Positions 24,656-35,060 are shown, counted from the first letter of the stretch. The stretch: 64,000 bases of DNA from Heterocephalus glaber (GCF_000247695.1 NW_004624743.1:7980346-8044345); one strand, 5' to 3'. Numbers and translations: made by a program. Notes: generated by a model from the sequence alone, not told the origin.

Positions 24656-25311
24656 TAACAACTCGCTTCCCTCATGCACCTCTGTCTTCCTCCTACCAGA
24701 CTCCGGAGCTGCCACCGTGAGTAGTCAGTTATCCAGGACACTTGCCCTTCTTCAGATTCCTCCTTTTATGTAAATATGACCTGGTTTCTGTTTGTATATG
24801 TGGGGCTAAAACATCCAAATGAGATCTGTGGCCTTCAGAGTTTATTCCGAACTTTTTCCCCCTTTCAGCAAGTAATCTCCGGCAGTGTTAGCCAACAATT
24901 CATCTATTAATATCAGAAAATAAAACCAGCTATTAAGGTGCAGCAAGCTGTTAGGAGTGAGCAGCAGCAGCCATCCCTTCTGAGGCCTCTATTTGCATTG
25001 TAAATTGCTTCGTTCTCACGCACGACTCTTTAGCCTTCCTCTATAGAGATGTAAAAAGCCAACGGCAATTTCCAGCGCAGGTTAAGGAGGAAGGGGGGGG
25101 GGGAAATCCCGTTCTATAGAAGTGACCGCGGATTCAAGGATCGGCTCCTGATCCTTTTGGGTTAGGCAGCACGAGCTTTTTTACCAAGCGGTGGCAGCTT
25201 GATTGCACATATCTTGTATGTGAGTGTTTTAGGGGGAAGATCCTCGATTTCACAGGGCTTCTAGGCTGGGGAAGACAGATGCCGTCTTGCTGGTGTGCTG
25301 CTGCCCCCGGT

Positions 25312-25335
25312 CTGAAAGAAGGAGAAAAGGGCCAT
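25312..25335 (-). promoter_or_regulatory. LINC00461: Splice acceptor of the miR-9-2 exon
   Basis: On the minus strand this reads GGCCCTTTTCTCCTTCTTTCAG: a near-uninterrupted pyrimidine tract ending in CAG. A branch-like CAATGATGG lies just upstream. It is the strongest minus-strand acceptor I could find between the miRNA and the CpG-island donors. Confidence 0.7.
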
Positions 25336-25384
25336 CATTGGAGGGGCTTTCACTGCCAAATTGTGGACCAGCCTGGCAAGGTCA

Positions 25385-25475
25385 AAGGCTCCAGACCGCG
25401 GGAGACCAAGGTAATGATGATGTCATGAGAAATCTCAAGTACATGGTTATTGATATGCATCAGTGATCAGCCAAC
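25385..25475. promoter_or_regulatory. Putative intronic regulatory block
   Basis: Directly upstream of the predicted acceptor lies a compact cluster of motif-like words: GGTAATGATGATGTCATGAG (CRE/AP-1-like), GGTTATTGATATGCATCAG (POU/homeodomain-like) and GTGATCAG. It is repeat-free. The call is inferred from composition and position. Confidence 0.3.
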
Positions 25476-28400
25476 TGCCCCACGCCTGCCACCGAGCAGC
25501 GACAGAAGCAGCAGGAGCAGCCAAGGCAGCAGCATTGCAAGGAGCCCTATTTTCTCAATCAACATTTCTTCGCTAGCACTACCGACCGCTCCTGGAAAAG
25601 CAACCCGCGGCCTTTTACCTCCTCCGTGCTAGTGTAGATCGTTCTAATATCAAAGACTGGAAGAAATTTCTCTCTAAGGACAGATAAAAGCATTTCAGGT
25701 CTGGGGAACGTCTTTGCCTGCATTTCTCTTCTGGCAGATTGCATAGGCAGACAGATGGAAGGCACTTTGCTATTGCTTAAAGCAGGGCCTGGCTTTCTGG
25801 GGCTGGGAATCAGATCTGTATTACGCAGTGAGTCGATGTGTGATTACACTGACAGTTTGCTCTGGTGGTGTGTTTTTAATGGCTTCACAGCACAGTCATG
25901 TTTTGTATCTATGTACCATGGCGAAAGGGCAGCATATTTTGTTCTGTAAGTTCAAACCAAATGCCCTAAGCAGATGTATTTCTTCCTGGATTTTTTTTTT
26001 AAAATGACTGCATATATAGGGTGTGTGTGTTAGAATGCAGCACAGGTAAACACTGAGGCAATCATTTCTAATGTTGTATACAACTCTGCTGGAATAAAAA
26101 TGCTGAACCTTTGTCTATTGTCTTAACATCTATTTTCATACAGAAGGATAAAATACACTAGTCTTATGAAACTATTTTAAAAAGTCTCATTATCTCCTGA
26201 AAAATGCAGATAAAACACCTGGAAGTTAAGAGCGTGCCGTACCCGACCTTCCCTCCCCACCCCCATTTTTCTCCTATCTCCAGGGGAATGATATTTTATT
26301 AATTGCTTATTCTCATTCCTTTTCTAAGAACTTTTTCAAAATGCAAATATTATCACTTCAAGGAGTCCTTTCTTCCTCTCCTTCCCAATGTGTTATCTAT
26401 GTCTATTGTACCTATATTACATATAGTTCTAGCATTCAGATTTTTCTCAGCAAAATATCTTAGGTAGTCTACATAAGATGCTTACCCATCATGGGTGAAC
26501 TTTATGAGCTGTTTTTCAAAATTACAAGTTATATTTAGTGATGTTACCATTCTTGAAAATGTATGCTACAAAAGAATATAGTAAGTCTTACTATTCACTG
26601 CACACATCACTAGTTTATCACAATACTCTTCTTTCTATAGGTTGACTATTTTCCCCAATGACTAAAACACTTTCATAGTTAACACACACTCTGTCACTAA
26701 TTCAGTAATTCATTCATTTAAGGCATGAGTATGAACATGCTTATCTAATTACATACAAAGCACACATATGTAATCCCTGTAGAAAAGACTGACAAGTCAA
26801 GAAAACCAGAATTGGTAGGAAAAGCCCCCAATGACGAGTTTAAACAGCAACATCACACCAATGAAAGATAAGCTTTAGTAATATAGATGCCAACTTTCCT
26901 TAGATTTTAAACAATTTATTTACTTTTGTGGTGAGCATTCTTGCACTGATTTTTTTAGAAAAGACTAACCCATGGAAATTGCTTATCTATGTTTCTTATC
27001 GAACTATGGAACAAGAAGTAAGATCAGCAATGGCTGCCTTAGGTTGTACATAAAGTGGGCCTGCAAACTCCACACTGATGCAGGGAGCCACACTCATGGA
27101 ATTATGTAGTGAACTATCTGGTGATAACATCTGAGAAAAAATTCAAAACATCACCAAGGCACAGGCCATTTTTGATTCTGTAAGACTCTAATGAGCTCTG
27201 AAGTATTAGAAGGCCAAAGAGCAGTGTGCTTTGCTTACAAGACCTAGAGGTGAATCATTAGTGATCTGGCATGCATGTGATCAAATGTATTCAATTCCTT
27301 AAGCCAAAGCCCAAGAAAGTCCAGATTTTTAGAATGTCTCTTTGCTTTATATGTACTTGGGAGAGGATACTGACAGTAGAGAGAGAACTGTGATGTATAT
27401 ATGTCTGTGTATATTAACTCCATATTTATGTAAATTTTCAAATTATTATGGTTCTATTCCACACTCGACAATTAAATGCATTTTTAGAATTCAAGAATAT
27501 TTGAGATGGTCCTACAATTAGAAACTAAAGATACTGTCTTAAAACAGCATCTTCTTAAGGCAACACCACACAAATAACTTACTCTAGGACTGGCTTCAAA
27601 CCTGGCACACATGCCATCATGAGAGCACCAGTAAGTGGAATGAACCCACATGGTGACTATGGGCAGTCTGTTCATTAGTCACATAGCCAATCAAATATTT
27701 TATTTCTCTGTCGTCTCTCAGGATATGAAAAATTAAAACATACAGAGCAAAGCTTAACAGTGAGCACCTGTTTATTCCAAGTATTGCCAAGGTTTATATC
27801 TTAATTTATCATATACATATCTTTTAAGGATTATGTTATTGTGTAGAATGTGAGACAAGTTAAAACAATTGTGCAGCTCTGCATATGCCTACCAATGTCT
27901 GTGGAACATTAAGAGCAATTCTTTGTACCTACATGTTCTCAAATCACATATTTTTGCTTTCAGAAAGCTATTTAGCTGAGCGACAGAATGCTGCCTTAGA
28001 ATTTGCATACTGAAGGACACACTGAATTCAAATGGCTTTCCTGCTCATTCTCTAAAAAATTCCTATTAATAGCTAGTAGATTAGGACGTGATTGTCATGC
28101 TTGTTTTCTAATCTTTTTATAGGTCTCCAGATGGATAAAACATGAATGGAAACATCCTGGTTTGCTTGGGAATAATAAGGTCTGGTGAAGTTAAAAGTAA
28201 AAAGTTATGATTTTCTACATATTTGGATCAGAAATATATGATTCCATAAATTCAAATCCACCAGGTTTGCTACCAATATTTAGAACATCTCCAAACCCTA
28301 TTCACATTACTGCAGAGTCCATAAAGAATTGGCCTACCACCAAATTCCCTTTTTAATATTTAGTTGATGTGATTCCCATGTATGTTAACCACAGTCCACT

Positions 28401-28960
28401 AACACAGTCAAGACAACCATTTCCTCTATGAAAGCCACTTAATTTATAGCAACTGTACAGTGCAGGTGAGGTACTTGACTAGCATACTTTCTAATAAAAG
28501 TATCCTATTATCTCTTCTGTGTCCCAAATTTCCTTTTTATAGGCAGTTGTAGGTTATGCTGGTGTTATGTTTGATATATATTAGACACAAAGACTCCTTA
28601 AAAGGCAAAATACTGGACATACAGAAACTTAAAATTTTCTGGAATGATATCTACTCCATTGGGAGATACACAACACACTGCAGGCCCAGCATCCAGTAAA
28701 TAATACTCGACTGTGATTGTACAGCACTTTGATTTCATAAAACGTAAATTATGAAATTACCTTTGGTTGGATGGACAGTCTATTCATTTTATGCTTCTGT
28801 GCAGTCTCATCTGAAAAATAGTCAAGAAAACAAATGATCACAGTTTATATATATACATATATACACAAAATCATATCTAGGTATGGCTTCATTTAAAGTA
28901 TTGCAATTACTAGGAATCCTTAAAATGCTAAGAGGCTCCCTAAACCCCAGTTGAGCATTT
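25476..28960. other. Host-gene intron, AT-rich, no feature recognised
   Basis: The sequence is unique, with no repeat I can name and only short chance frames. It lies between the 25.3-kb acceptor and the 30-kb donors, so it should be intronic in the host transcript. Confidence 0.45.
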
Positions 28961-28974
28961 CCTGAGCTCCAGCA

Positions 28975-29060
28975 CCCACAGGGTTAAATATGCTAATTTG
29001 CATTTAAATGGAGACATGCATAATAATAGAAATGCAAAATATGCAGAATCTGGAGAGGCT
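28975..29060. promoter_or_regulatory. POU/octamer site cluster
   Basis: ATGCTAATTTGCAT at 28,990-29,003 holds ATGCTAAT on the plus strand and the octamer ATGCAAAT on the minus strand, overlapping by two bases. ATGCATAAT and AATGCAAAATATGCAG follow within 50 bp. This density of octamer-like sites suggests binding by POU factors, possibly with SOX partners, which are major regulators in neural progenitors where miR-9 is expressed. Function is inferred. Confidence 0.5.
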
Positions 29061-29299
29061 TGGAAAATTAATTTTTCTTTCTCCTTTTCTTTTATTTTTA
29101 GCTTGCAAAGGAGAGGGACTTAAGAAACATTAGGGGTTTGAACCTTGTAACCTGCCATACAAAAGAGGAGTGAGAGTCCTTCCACGTAAGGATTTTAGGA
29201 ACAAAGTCTTATTTTCTAAATGTTTAAGAGACTGGATTTGCAGGCCTTTCAAACAATGGGAATCCCTGGATAAATGTCTAATCCATTAGAAAGATGCAA

Positions 29300-29420
29300 A
29301 TAGTTTACTGTAAGGCCACAGCACGGTGAGATGTGCATTCATGTCTATGGCTCCTGATTGGCTCGCTCCTCCAGTAAATCAATGAATAATGTAAAACCTG
29401 ATTGCTGTAAAGTGGTGGAT
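29300..29420. promoter_or_regulatory. Putative conserved element
   Basis: This repeat-free block contains a CCAAT-type motif in complement (CCTGATTGGCTCGC), AAATCAATGAATAATG (homeodomain-like) and CCTGATTGCTGTAAAG. It lies just outside the CpG islands that start at 29.6 kb. Conservation is assumed, not measured. Confidence 0.3.
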
Positions 29421-29589
29421 TTTTTATTCCCTTCCCCCATCCCTCCACGATCCAATATTCAGGAAGTCTTACACTCCTGAAAATAGGTTGCTTTTCTTTT
29501 ATGATTTTTTATGCTTCTTGTTATTATGGACTGGTGGGGTGGGGCTACTGCTTTTGCAAAATGAAAGTACTGCACGGGTTCAATTATGC

Positions 29590-30020
29590 TGACTATGGTA
29601 GCTCGTCCCGAGACAGCGCCCTAATTACTGCTGCCAAGGCGGAGGAGGAAGGTGGCCTGGCAGGCAGCTGCGGGCACCAAGACAGGGCGGAGTGCATGTG
29701 GGCCCCGGCCGTGGCCGTGACTTGACAGGCCTTCGGTCTAACTTCTGACCAGGTCCACGGCGGCTCTGACCCCGCCGGACGGTCCCCATTCAGACGCTGC
29801 GGGCACATTTGCAAGAGAAAACGCCTCAGACCCTAACACAAATGTATCGTCGCGTGGGTTCCCCAAGGCCTGGGCTCCCGCGGTGAAGTCCAGGCCACCG
29901 AAAGGTCTCGCCTTCCCCGGCCGGGTCTGGGCTCCGAGCAGACCGCTAAGCCCAGGTTCTGCTCCGACCCCAGCAGCTCCTGGAGCTGACCCGGCCCAAG
30001 TCCCAGTAACTCACCGCGAA
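29590..30020. promoter_or_regulatory. LINC00461: CpG-rich block with minus-strand splice donor
   Basis: A moderately CpG-rich segment contains, on the minus strand, TTCGCGGTGAGTTACT, a usable donor (GCG/GTGAGT) whose intron would start at 30,014. It could end an alternative 5' exon of the miR-9-2 host. Confidence 0.4.
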
Positions 30021-30459
30021 GGGTGCCTGTAGACGAAGCTAAACTTGGGATAACCCTGCACAACAGCCTCTCGCCTCTCCAAATCCAAAAGGCAAAGAAA
30101 AGGGAAGCGGAGACCCACCAGCTCTACTTAGATCCCTTACAGAAGTTTCTAACAGGATCCACTCAGACCCTCGCTTCCTTGGGACGAAATTGCAACTTTG
30201 AGAGGTTAAAGGAGGTGAATTATTCAAAATGCGAATCCGGAAACCAGGGACGCAAAAGACCACTGTATTTAGCCGTAGATTTAAGAAGGAAAAGTCCCAC
30301 CACCAACAACACAAAACCCTATACGAAATTCCCTTCTCCAAAGCGAAATTTTCCTGGCCTCTTTCTGCGACTGGGGGATCCGGCCGGTGGATAATTAATA
30401 GTCCAGGCTCAGACAACTCCCGAGATCAACAGGTTTGGCATCCGAGGCACACAATCAAT

Positions 30460-30690
30460 TAGCTGTAGCAAAGCCCGGACTGGCGCTCGGAGCGGCCCGC
30501 GGTGGGCTCTGAGGCGAGGCGCAGAGCGCGGGGCGCGGCGGGCAGTGCGGGCCGCCCAGATACTCACTTGATCTCCCAGCGCCAGGCAGTGCAGCCCCCC
30601 AAATCCAGCAGGCCAGGAATCGAGGCGCTCCAACCAGAAGAGACAAGATCCAGTCCCAGAGCGGCGGCAGCACACACAGGATCCTTTAGG
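30460..30690 (-). promoter_or_regulatory. LINC00461: CpG island with strong host-gene splice donor
   Basis: On the minus strand GGGAGATCAAGTGAGTATCT gives a near-ideal U1 site (GTGAGTAT) with the intron starting at 30,567 and the exon ending at 30,568. The surrounding 200 bp is CpG-rich. Just upstream on the minus strand the T-rich complement of the A-rich 30,695-30,750 could serve as a pyrimidine tract, though it ends in GAG. The exon may therefore be internal or first. Splicing to 25,312 would remove about 5.3 kb. Confidence 0.55.
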
Positions 30691-30694
30691 CGTC

Positions 30695-30752
30695 TCCAAA
30701 AACAAAAACAAAAACAAAAAAAAACAAAACAAAAAAAACAAAAAATTTTTTC
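30695..30752. repeat. A-rich low-complexity run
   Basis: Repeated AAAAAC units and A runs occupy about 55 bp on the plus strand. No SINE body precedes them. Confidence 0.8.
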
Positions 30753-31736
30753 TGATCATTCCTCTCCTTCGCACATTTAAAACTGCCGCTCAATTCCACA
30801 TGGTGATTCTTGCTTGATTGCGTCTAAAATAGTTTAAACGGGTCTTCCCCTGTGGGAAGAGAGAGAGCAGGGCGCAAAAGACCGAGGAGGAAAAAAAGCC
30901 AACTTTCCCCCCCCACGCGGGCACTTGCTCCCTAAGGCTCGCAGTGGAGAGTGAAGCGCTCTGTGCAAGGCTCAGCAAGTTTTTGGGGGGGCTGTCCAAG
31001 GTCTAGTCCAGCCCCCTCTGCCGAGGAGGACGTGCTCTGAAACTCAACCAATTTCCCCACTGCTTTTGTTACTGATGAACTGAAGCCCTATTGTTCATCC
31101 ATTGCCACGGTCTTTTTCAGTCCCCACACTACGTTCTGCGTTGCCAGAGATAATGAATTTACAGCCAAACCTCTTAGTCCCCTCCTGACAGACGGAACAA
31201 ATTAGAAATGTCTCGTCTGGAGCAGGGCAATGGCTACATTTTCCTATTGTAGGACGCAAAGCACACATTTCTTTGCAAACTTCTTTTGCCTTCTCTACCT
31301 TTTATTTTCCTCTCCCCTTTTCTTTTTCTCTTTTTTTCTCCTCTCCAGCCGCCCCCCCCGCCAATAACTTGGCTTCTCAAGACACACGATTAAAAGAATC
31401 AGCCTGCCTTGCCTTGCCAATGCATTATTTTATGGAACTTGTGGGCCTTTCTACCTTCTCTTCCTTCTTGGCACTTCTTTCTTTTTTAAGGACTCCCTTT
31501 GCAATTGTATTTACAAACTTACAGAATGACCTTTCGACTTGCAGACTTTCTTTTTTTTTAAAGAAAGGTCTCTTAGTTCAAGTCCCCCTTCCTCTCACCC
31601 ACCCCTTTATGTGCTTAAATGTTTGGCTAAAGACAAGCCATACATTATAAGGATTTTTATTCTCTAAACTCCAGTGCTATTCAAAAGGTACCAGGGACGC
31701 GCCATAGGGGTTATCTATTTGAGGAGGAAGAAAAAG
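30753..31736. other. Mixed-composition non-coding DNA between CpG islands
   Basis: This contains short C and G homopolymers (30,907; 30,982), T/C-rich stretches at 31,285-31,355 and unique sequence. A 125-codon plus frame at 31,273-31,650 is pyrimidine-driven and has no family resemblance. Confidence 0.4.
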
Positions 31737-31799
31737 CGTGTGTGCGCGCGTGTGTGTGTGTGCGTGTGTGTGCGTGTGCGTGTGTGTGTGTGCGTGTGT

Positions 31800-31835
<36 letters not shown>

Positions 31836-31836
31836 T
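31737..31836. repeat. Compound (TG)n/(CG) microsatellite
   Basis: About 100 bp of alternating TG broken by CG steps. Alternating purine-pyrimidine tracts of this kind can adopt Z-DNA. It drives the spurious Cys/Val-rich frames on the plus strand and the Thr/His-rich frame on the minus strand. Confidence 0.95.
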
Positions 31837-31837
31837 T

Positions 31838-32900
31838 CCAGGGAGAGACACAGCTGAGGGCGGGAGGAGGTGGGGGTGCGCGGGGAGGGAAGGGCCGGGG
31901 TCTCTGGAAGGTGGGCTTCTGCAGCGCGAGCTGGAGGCTGTCGGGGTGCAGCTCGGGGGGGGGGGGGGGGGGGCGGTGCAGGAATCCTCGCGCCGAGCCT
32001 GCGCGTCCCCGGGCCTGGCCGCGCGCCCCCGGCCGGCCGCTGCCCGCGCGCGGGGGTCTGCGCGCTCAGGAGGCTCTTCCGAGCCTGCGCGCGTGCGCCT
32101 GGGGACAAGGGGAAGCGCGGGGCCGGCGCTGGGAGATGTACAAATTCAGACGAGCCGCCCGTCTGTAAACGCAGCCCGCGGGGAGCCGGGAGGCGGGGAG
32201 GAGCGCGGCGGCCCCGCTTTCCCGCCAAGTGCAGCCGGAGGACAGACAGCCATGCGTGTCCTTGGCGCCAGGGTCCCCGCCCATCCGCCGCGCGCGCCCG
32301 CCACCCGCCCCACGCACGCGCACACGCACACGCACACGCGCCCGTCATCGGCGTGGGACCCGGTGGCCGCTGGCATGGCAGGAAAACAAAGCTGCGGCTG
32401 CGAGGTGCAGCGCGGAAAACCACGGCCCAGGCGGCCCGGCGCAGGGCCGGGGGACCAGCGTGGCGGCCCCGGGCGCCCCTGGCTTTCCTGCGCCGAGAGG
32501 CGAGGGGCGGATCGCCGGCCGCCCGGGAGGGGCGAGTGTGCACGGAGGTGCCGGTCCCCGCCCGGTGCGGGCACGCACACGCCGGCCCGGCGCAAAGCCC
32601 CCCTGCACCCCGCGATAGGGGACCCAGGCCGAACCCGGCACGGCTGGAGCCTCCGCTCCCTTTCCACAGACAATGCAGTCGGAAGGCTGGCCTGTTCCAG
32701 CAAGCCTTTCCCGGCCTCCTCTCTCAGCGGGAAAAACTCGAACCCCTGCATACGAGCCTTGGCCTACAGGGCTCCAAAGATAAGCCCCAGACCCGATCTC
32801 GGAAAGATGCTGATCTCTCCTCTCACTCGCAGCGCCAGCCTCGGGGCTCCTCAGCCCGAGCACCTACTAGCGCGCGCGCACACACTCACACGGCACTCCC
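31838..32900. promoter_or_regulatory. CpG island
   Basis: Very dense CpG and long GC-only words (GCGCGCGGGGGTCTGCGCGC and similar) are seen, with a run of 19 G at 31,955-31,973. Long frames on both strands (up to 410 codons) are low-complexity Arg/Pro/Gly/Ala translations of GC-rich DNA and of the TG repeat, without a domain. It probably belongs to the promoter cluster of the miR-9-2 host. Confidence 0.75.
31955..31973. repeat. Poly-G tract (19 G)
   Basis: An uninterrupted run of 19 guanines on the plus strand, within the CpG island. It is length-unstable and prone to quadruplex formation; the exact length may also be a sequencing artefact. Confidence 0.85.
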
Positions 32901-32989
32901 ATCACATTAAAACGCGCGCTCCCGGCACTGTTGTTCACGAAGCCGACGCGCATAATGAGTGCACAGGTAAATAGGTACAGGGGAGCAGC

Positions 32990-32996
32990 CCTCACC
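32990..32996 (-). promoter_or_regulatory. LINC00461: Candidate splice donor of host transcript
   Basis: On the minus strand CTTCCGACAGGTGAGGGC gives CAG/GTGAGG, a strong donor with the intron starting at 32,995. It lies at the edge of the 31.8-32.9 kb CpG island and could end another alternative 5' exon joined to 25,311. Confidence 0.4.
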
Positions 32997-33299
32997 TGTC
33001 GGAAGCACAATTTGCCTCTTCCTACTGGGAATATGTGGAGCTTATCGTGTTTTAGCAATGATATGCTGTTCTTTGTGGTTTTCCCCTCCCCTTCTTGCAG
33101 AGAGAAGCCCAAAGGGCAGGGGGGGGAATCAAAACCAAAAACGAAAACCTGTTCCATTGTCAGTCTTCTTTCTGATAAGCTACCGAGCAGTGTTCTACAA
33201 GACTTAGGGGTGCGTTCGGTATGTTAGCTGTTGTTTCCGTTTTGTGGTTTTGGGGTGTGACTTCCTGGGGGAAGCAAAAGAACTTGTATTTGGTGCGGC

Positions 33300-33480
33300 T
33301 GGAGGCCAGGACGACAATCCGCTCGCGGGGCGGGCTGCAGAAGGCGCGCCTTGTGCTTCCCCGGGGCTGCACCGGCGCCTGCACCTCGCCTGGGCCGGCC
33401 GGCTGCACCAGCTCGCGCAGACTGGCGGGCTCCGCGGCGGCCGCTCCGTGTTTTCCCCCATCCCGGCTTCACGTTCAAGG
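33300..33480. promoter_or_regulatory. Small CpG-rich block
   Basis: A short GC-rich segment (GCTCGCGGGGCGGGCTGC, GGCTCCGCGGCGGCCGC) separates the large island from the CRE and octamer block that follows. Confidence 0.45.
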
Positions 33481-33503
33481 TTTAGCTGCGAGGTCACGTC
33501 CAT

Positions 33504-33511
33504 TGACGTCA
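33504..33511. promoter_or_regulatory. Full CRE palindrome
   Basis: TGACGTCA is the full palindromic cAMP response element. A GTCACGTC half-site-like word lies a few bases upstream (33,493-33,500). It is next to the CpG block and the putative conserved element, a typical promoter-proximal position. CREB/ATF control of the host transcript is plausible but inferred. Confidence 0.55.
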
Positions 33512-33536
33512 GCTCCCTGTCTCCCTCTACGTCCGG

Positions 33537-33830
33537 CTACATTTACATACATCAAGGAAATTAGGGCATTAAAAAAATATGCAAATCCTGAGCGGAGAGG
33601 AGCGGGAGCATTCTTGGCGCGATCGCCTTTTATTGAAGGTTTTAATTAAAGAGGCCAGTTGGCGAGCCCCTGAAACAACCGCCAAAACCCCCTAAAAGAG
33701 AAAAATAAACGCTGTAGCCTTCGGGAACAGTTGTTTCTGCTGCTGTTCTGTGGGCGGCTGAGGACCGCCGGCTGCCGGGCTCGGAGAAGAACAGGTTAGA
33801 GAGGCAGCTCAGCCCATGCAGAATCAGGGC
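33537..33830. promoter_or_regulatory. Putative conserved element with perfect octamer
   Basis: A repeat-free block with the POU octamer ATGCAAAT at 33,579-33,586, homeodomain-type words (GGTTTTAATTAAAGAGG) and GCGATCGCC. It lies between two CpG-rich segments. The mix of AT-rich homeodomain sites inside a CpG-island domain is typical of developmental promoters and enhancers. Conservation is not measured here. Confidence 0.4.
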
Positions 33831-33840
33831 TCCGCGGCGC

Positions 33841-33950
33841 CTCCATTCTTCCCTCCTCTTCCTCCTGCTCCTCCTGCTCCTCCTCCTCTTCCTCCTCCTC
33901 CTCCTCCCCCTCCTCCTCCCGTTCCCTTCCTCCTCCTCTTCCTGCTCCCC
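33841..33950. repeat. (CCT)n-type pyrimidine tract
   Basis: About 110 bp of CTCCTC and TTCCTCC repeats on the plus strand, purine-only on the minus strand. It could form triplex structure; it has no coding value. Confidence 0.9.
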
Positions 33951-33954
33951 ACTA

Positions 33955-34680
33955 CTGTTGGTTCCAGAGTGTATTATTTTAAATACTGATGCATATGTAA
34001 AGATATATTTGCATTTTTAATTCTTGAAAATTTCAGGTTTTATCGCTTTATTGATTTCCCTCCCCCCTTTTGGCTATTTTATTATATTGTCTCTGTTGTC
34101 CTTTTCTTTTTTTCTTTTTTTTTTTTTGGCGAGTGTCTGCTACTGTCTTTTTCGCTCGATAATATACACAATTGTCTCCCTGCTTCTGTTTATTTAAGGT
34201 TACAAATATGCACATCTGCATGTATGTAGTGCTAGCTATATAACATCTTAGTTTGGTCATAAAAGAAAAGACACATTTTTTCCCCCTTCCCTGACATAAC
34301 CCTCCATTGACTAATACGGCCCATCGTTCAAGGTTCAAAGTTGGATTGCTTAATTAACTTCATAATACCAGAAACACAGTTGGAGGCTAGTGCATTTGAG
34401 ATACTGCAGGTATAAGGGAAGTGATTCCAAAGATTTCTAAGGAATTTTTGTGCTGATTAGCCGAGAGATGCAGCATTCATTGTCTATTGCTTTTTAGCAT
34501 TTCTTATTGCAAAATATATATATATTTTAAAATGTGTAGACACAGCAATCGACAGCCTTCTGCGAGGAGGACATTTTCAACCATGTTGTATGTGGTACTG
34601 TATCTGCTGCGTTCAAAATGTACTGAGTCTCATTTTATCTTAATATGGGAGGAAATACATTATCTGGATTGAAATCCTCT
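33955..34680. promoter_or_regulatory. Putative conserved non-coding block
   Basis: Two repeat-free AT-rich stretches (33,955-34,060 and 34,300-34,680) sit between CpG islands and carry words such as ATACTGATGCATATGTAAAG, GGATTGCTTAATTAACTTC and GCTGATTAGCCGAG. They look like constrained sequence, with many homeodomain-type cores and no SINE or LINE despite high AT. Confirmation needs an alignment. Confidence 0.35.
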
Positions 34681-34799
34681 CTTAATTCCTGGCTTTGAAA
34701 TGAAAACAAATACACAAACAAAACAGTTGACTATATTAAGCCAGCCGAGGTGCGCTAAAATATACAGGCCTTGAGTTGGATTTCAAGCAACGGTGATTC

Positions 34800-34821
34800 T
34801 TTTTTTTTTTTTTTTTTTTTT
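34800..34821. repeat. Poly-T tract
   Basis: 22 T on the plus strand, followed by CTTTAATAGG, so the tract also resembles a plus-strand splice acceptor. No SINE body is attached. Confidence 0.9.
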
Positions 34822-35060
34822 CTTTAATAGGATTGGGTTTTCCTTCCTGGCAATTTAGTTATTCAGCACGAAAAGGACATATAGAGAGATGCATAGATAT
34901 CTGTATCTATTCTACTTTTAAAATATCTCCAAAGCTACCATTTTAAAAGCAGTTGCTCCATAATTGCTTAGCCACAAAGAACAGAAAATAGGCACACATG
35001 CAGCTTATTCGACTAAACAAGTCCAAGGACAGGCACAGGTAATTAGTTTTCACCCGAAGG

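Larger units (their letters stand above)
24584..24670 (-). ncRNA. MIR9-2: miR-9-2 precursor hairpin
   Basis: The 87-nt minus-strand segment runs from GGAAGCGAGTTG to AAACTCCTTCA. From memory it matches the human mir-9-2 stem-loop at every base; the loop-side TGTATTGGTCTTC and the stem flanks distinguish it from mir-9-1 and mir-9-3. miR-9 is a conserved neural microRNA that represses regulators such as REST, HES1 and TLX (NR2E1) and promotes the shift from progenitor to neuron. The two arms pair into a long stem with few bulges. It lies about 640 nt downstream of the predicted acceptor of the host exon. Confidence 0.98.
22175..25311 (-). ncRNA. LINC00461: Probable exon carrying miR-9-2
   Basis: On the minus strand the acceptor tract CCCTTTTCTCCTTCTTTCAG ends at 25,312, so the exon would start ACCGGGGGC at 25,311. 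The miR-9-2 hairpin begins about 640 nt into it. No strong donor lies between the acceptor and the hairpin; the best, at about 25,183, is weak. The hairpin is thus likely exonic in spliced isoforms and is released by Drosha, leaving a cut RNA. The 3' end rests on the AATAAA signals near 22.2 kb. The longest open frames (110 codons or fewer) show no family resemblance, as expected for a lncRNA. Confidence 0.5.

Noticed and set aside
22847..25632. Small protein frames around miR-9-2 (up to 110 codons)
   Set aside because: They have no domain or conserved start, and the region is best explained as the non-coding miR-9-2 exon.
31742..32974. Plus-strand open frame of 410 codons and overlapping frames of 346 (plus) and 288 (minus) codons
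   Set aside because: They are translations of a TG/CG repeat and a CpG island. The products are Cys/Val, Thr/His or Arg/Pro/Gly low-complexity with no domain, and several frames are open at once, as expected when stop codons are depleted by GC content.
34800..34831. Plus-strand splice acceptor after the poly-T tract
   Set aside because: T-tract plus TAG arises easily by chance, and no upstream plus-strand donor or transcript signal was found.
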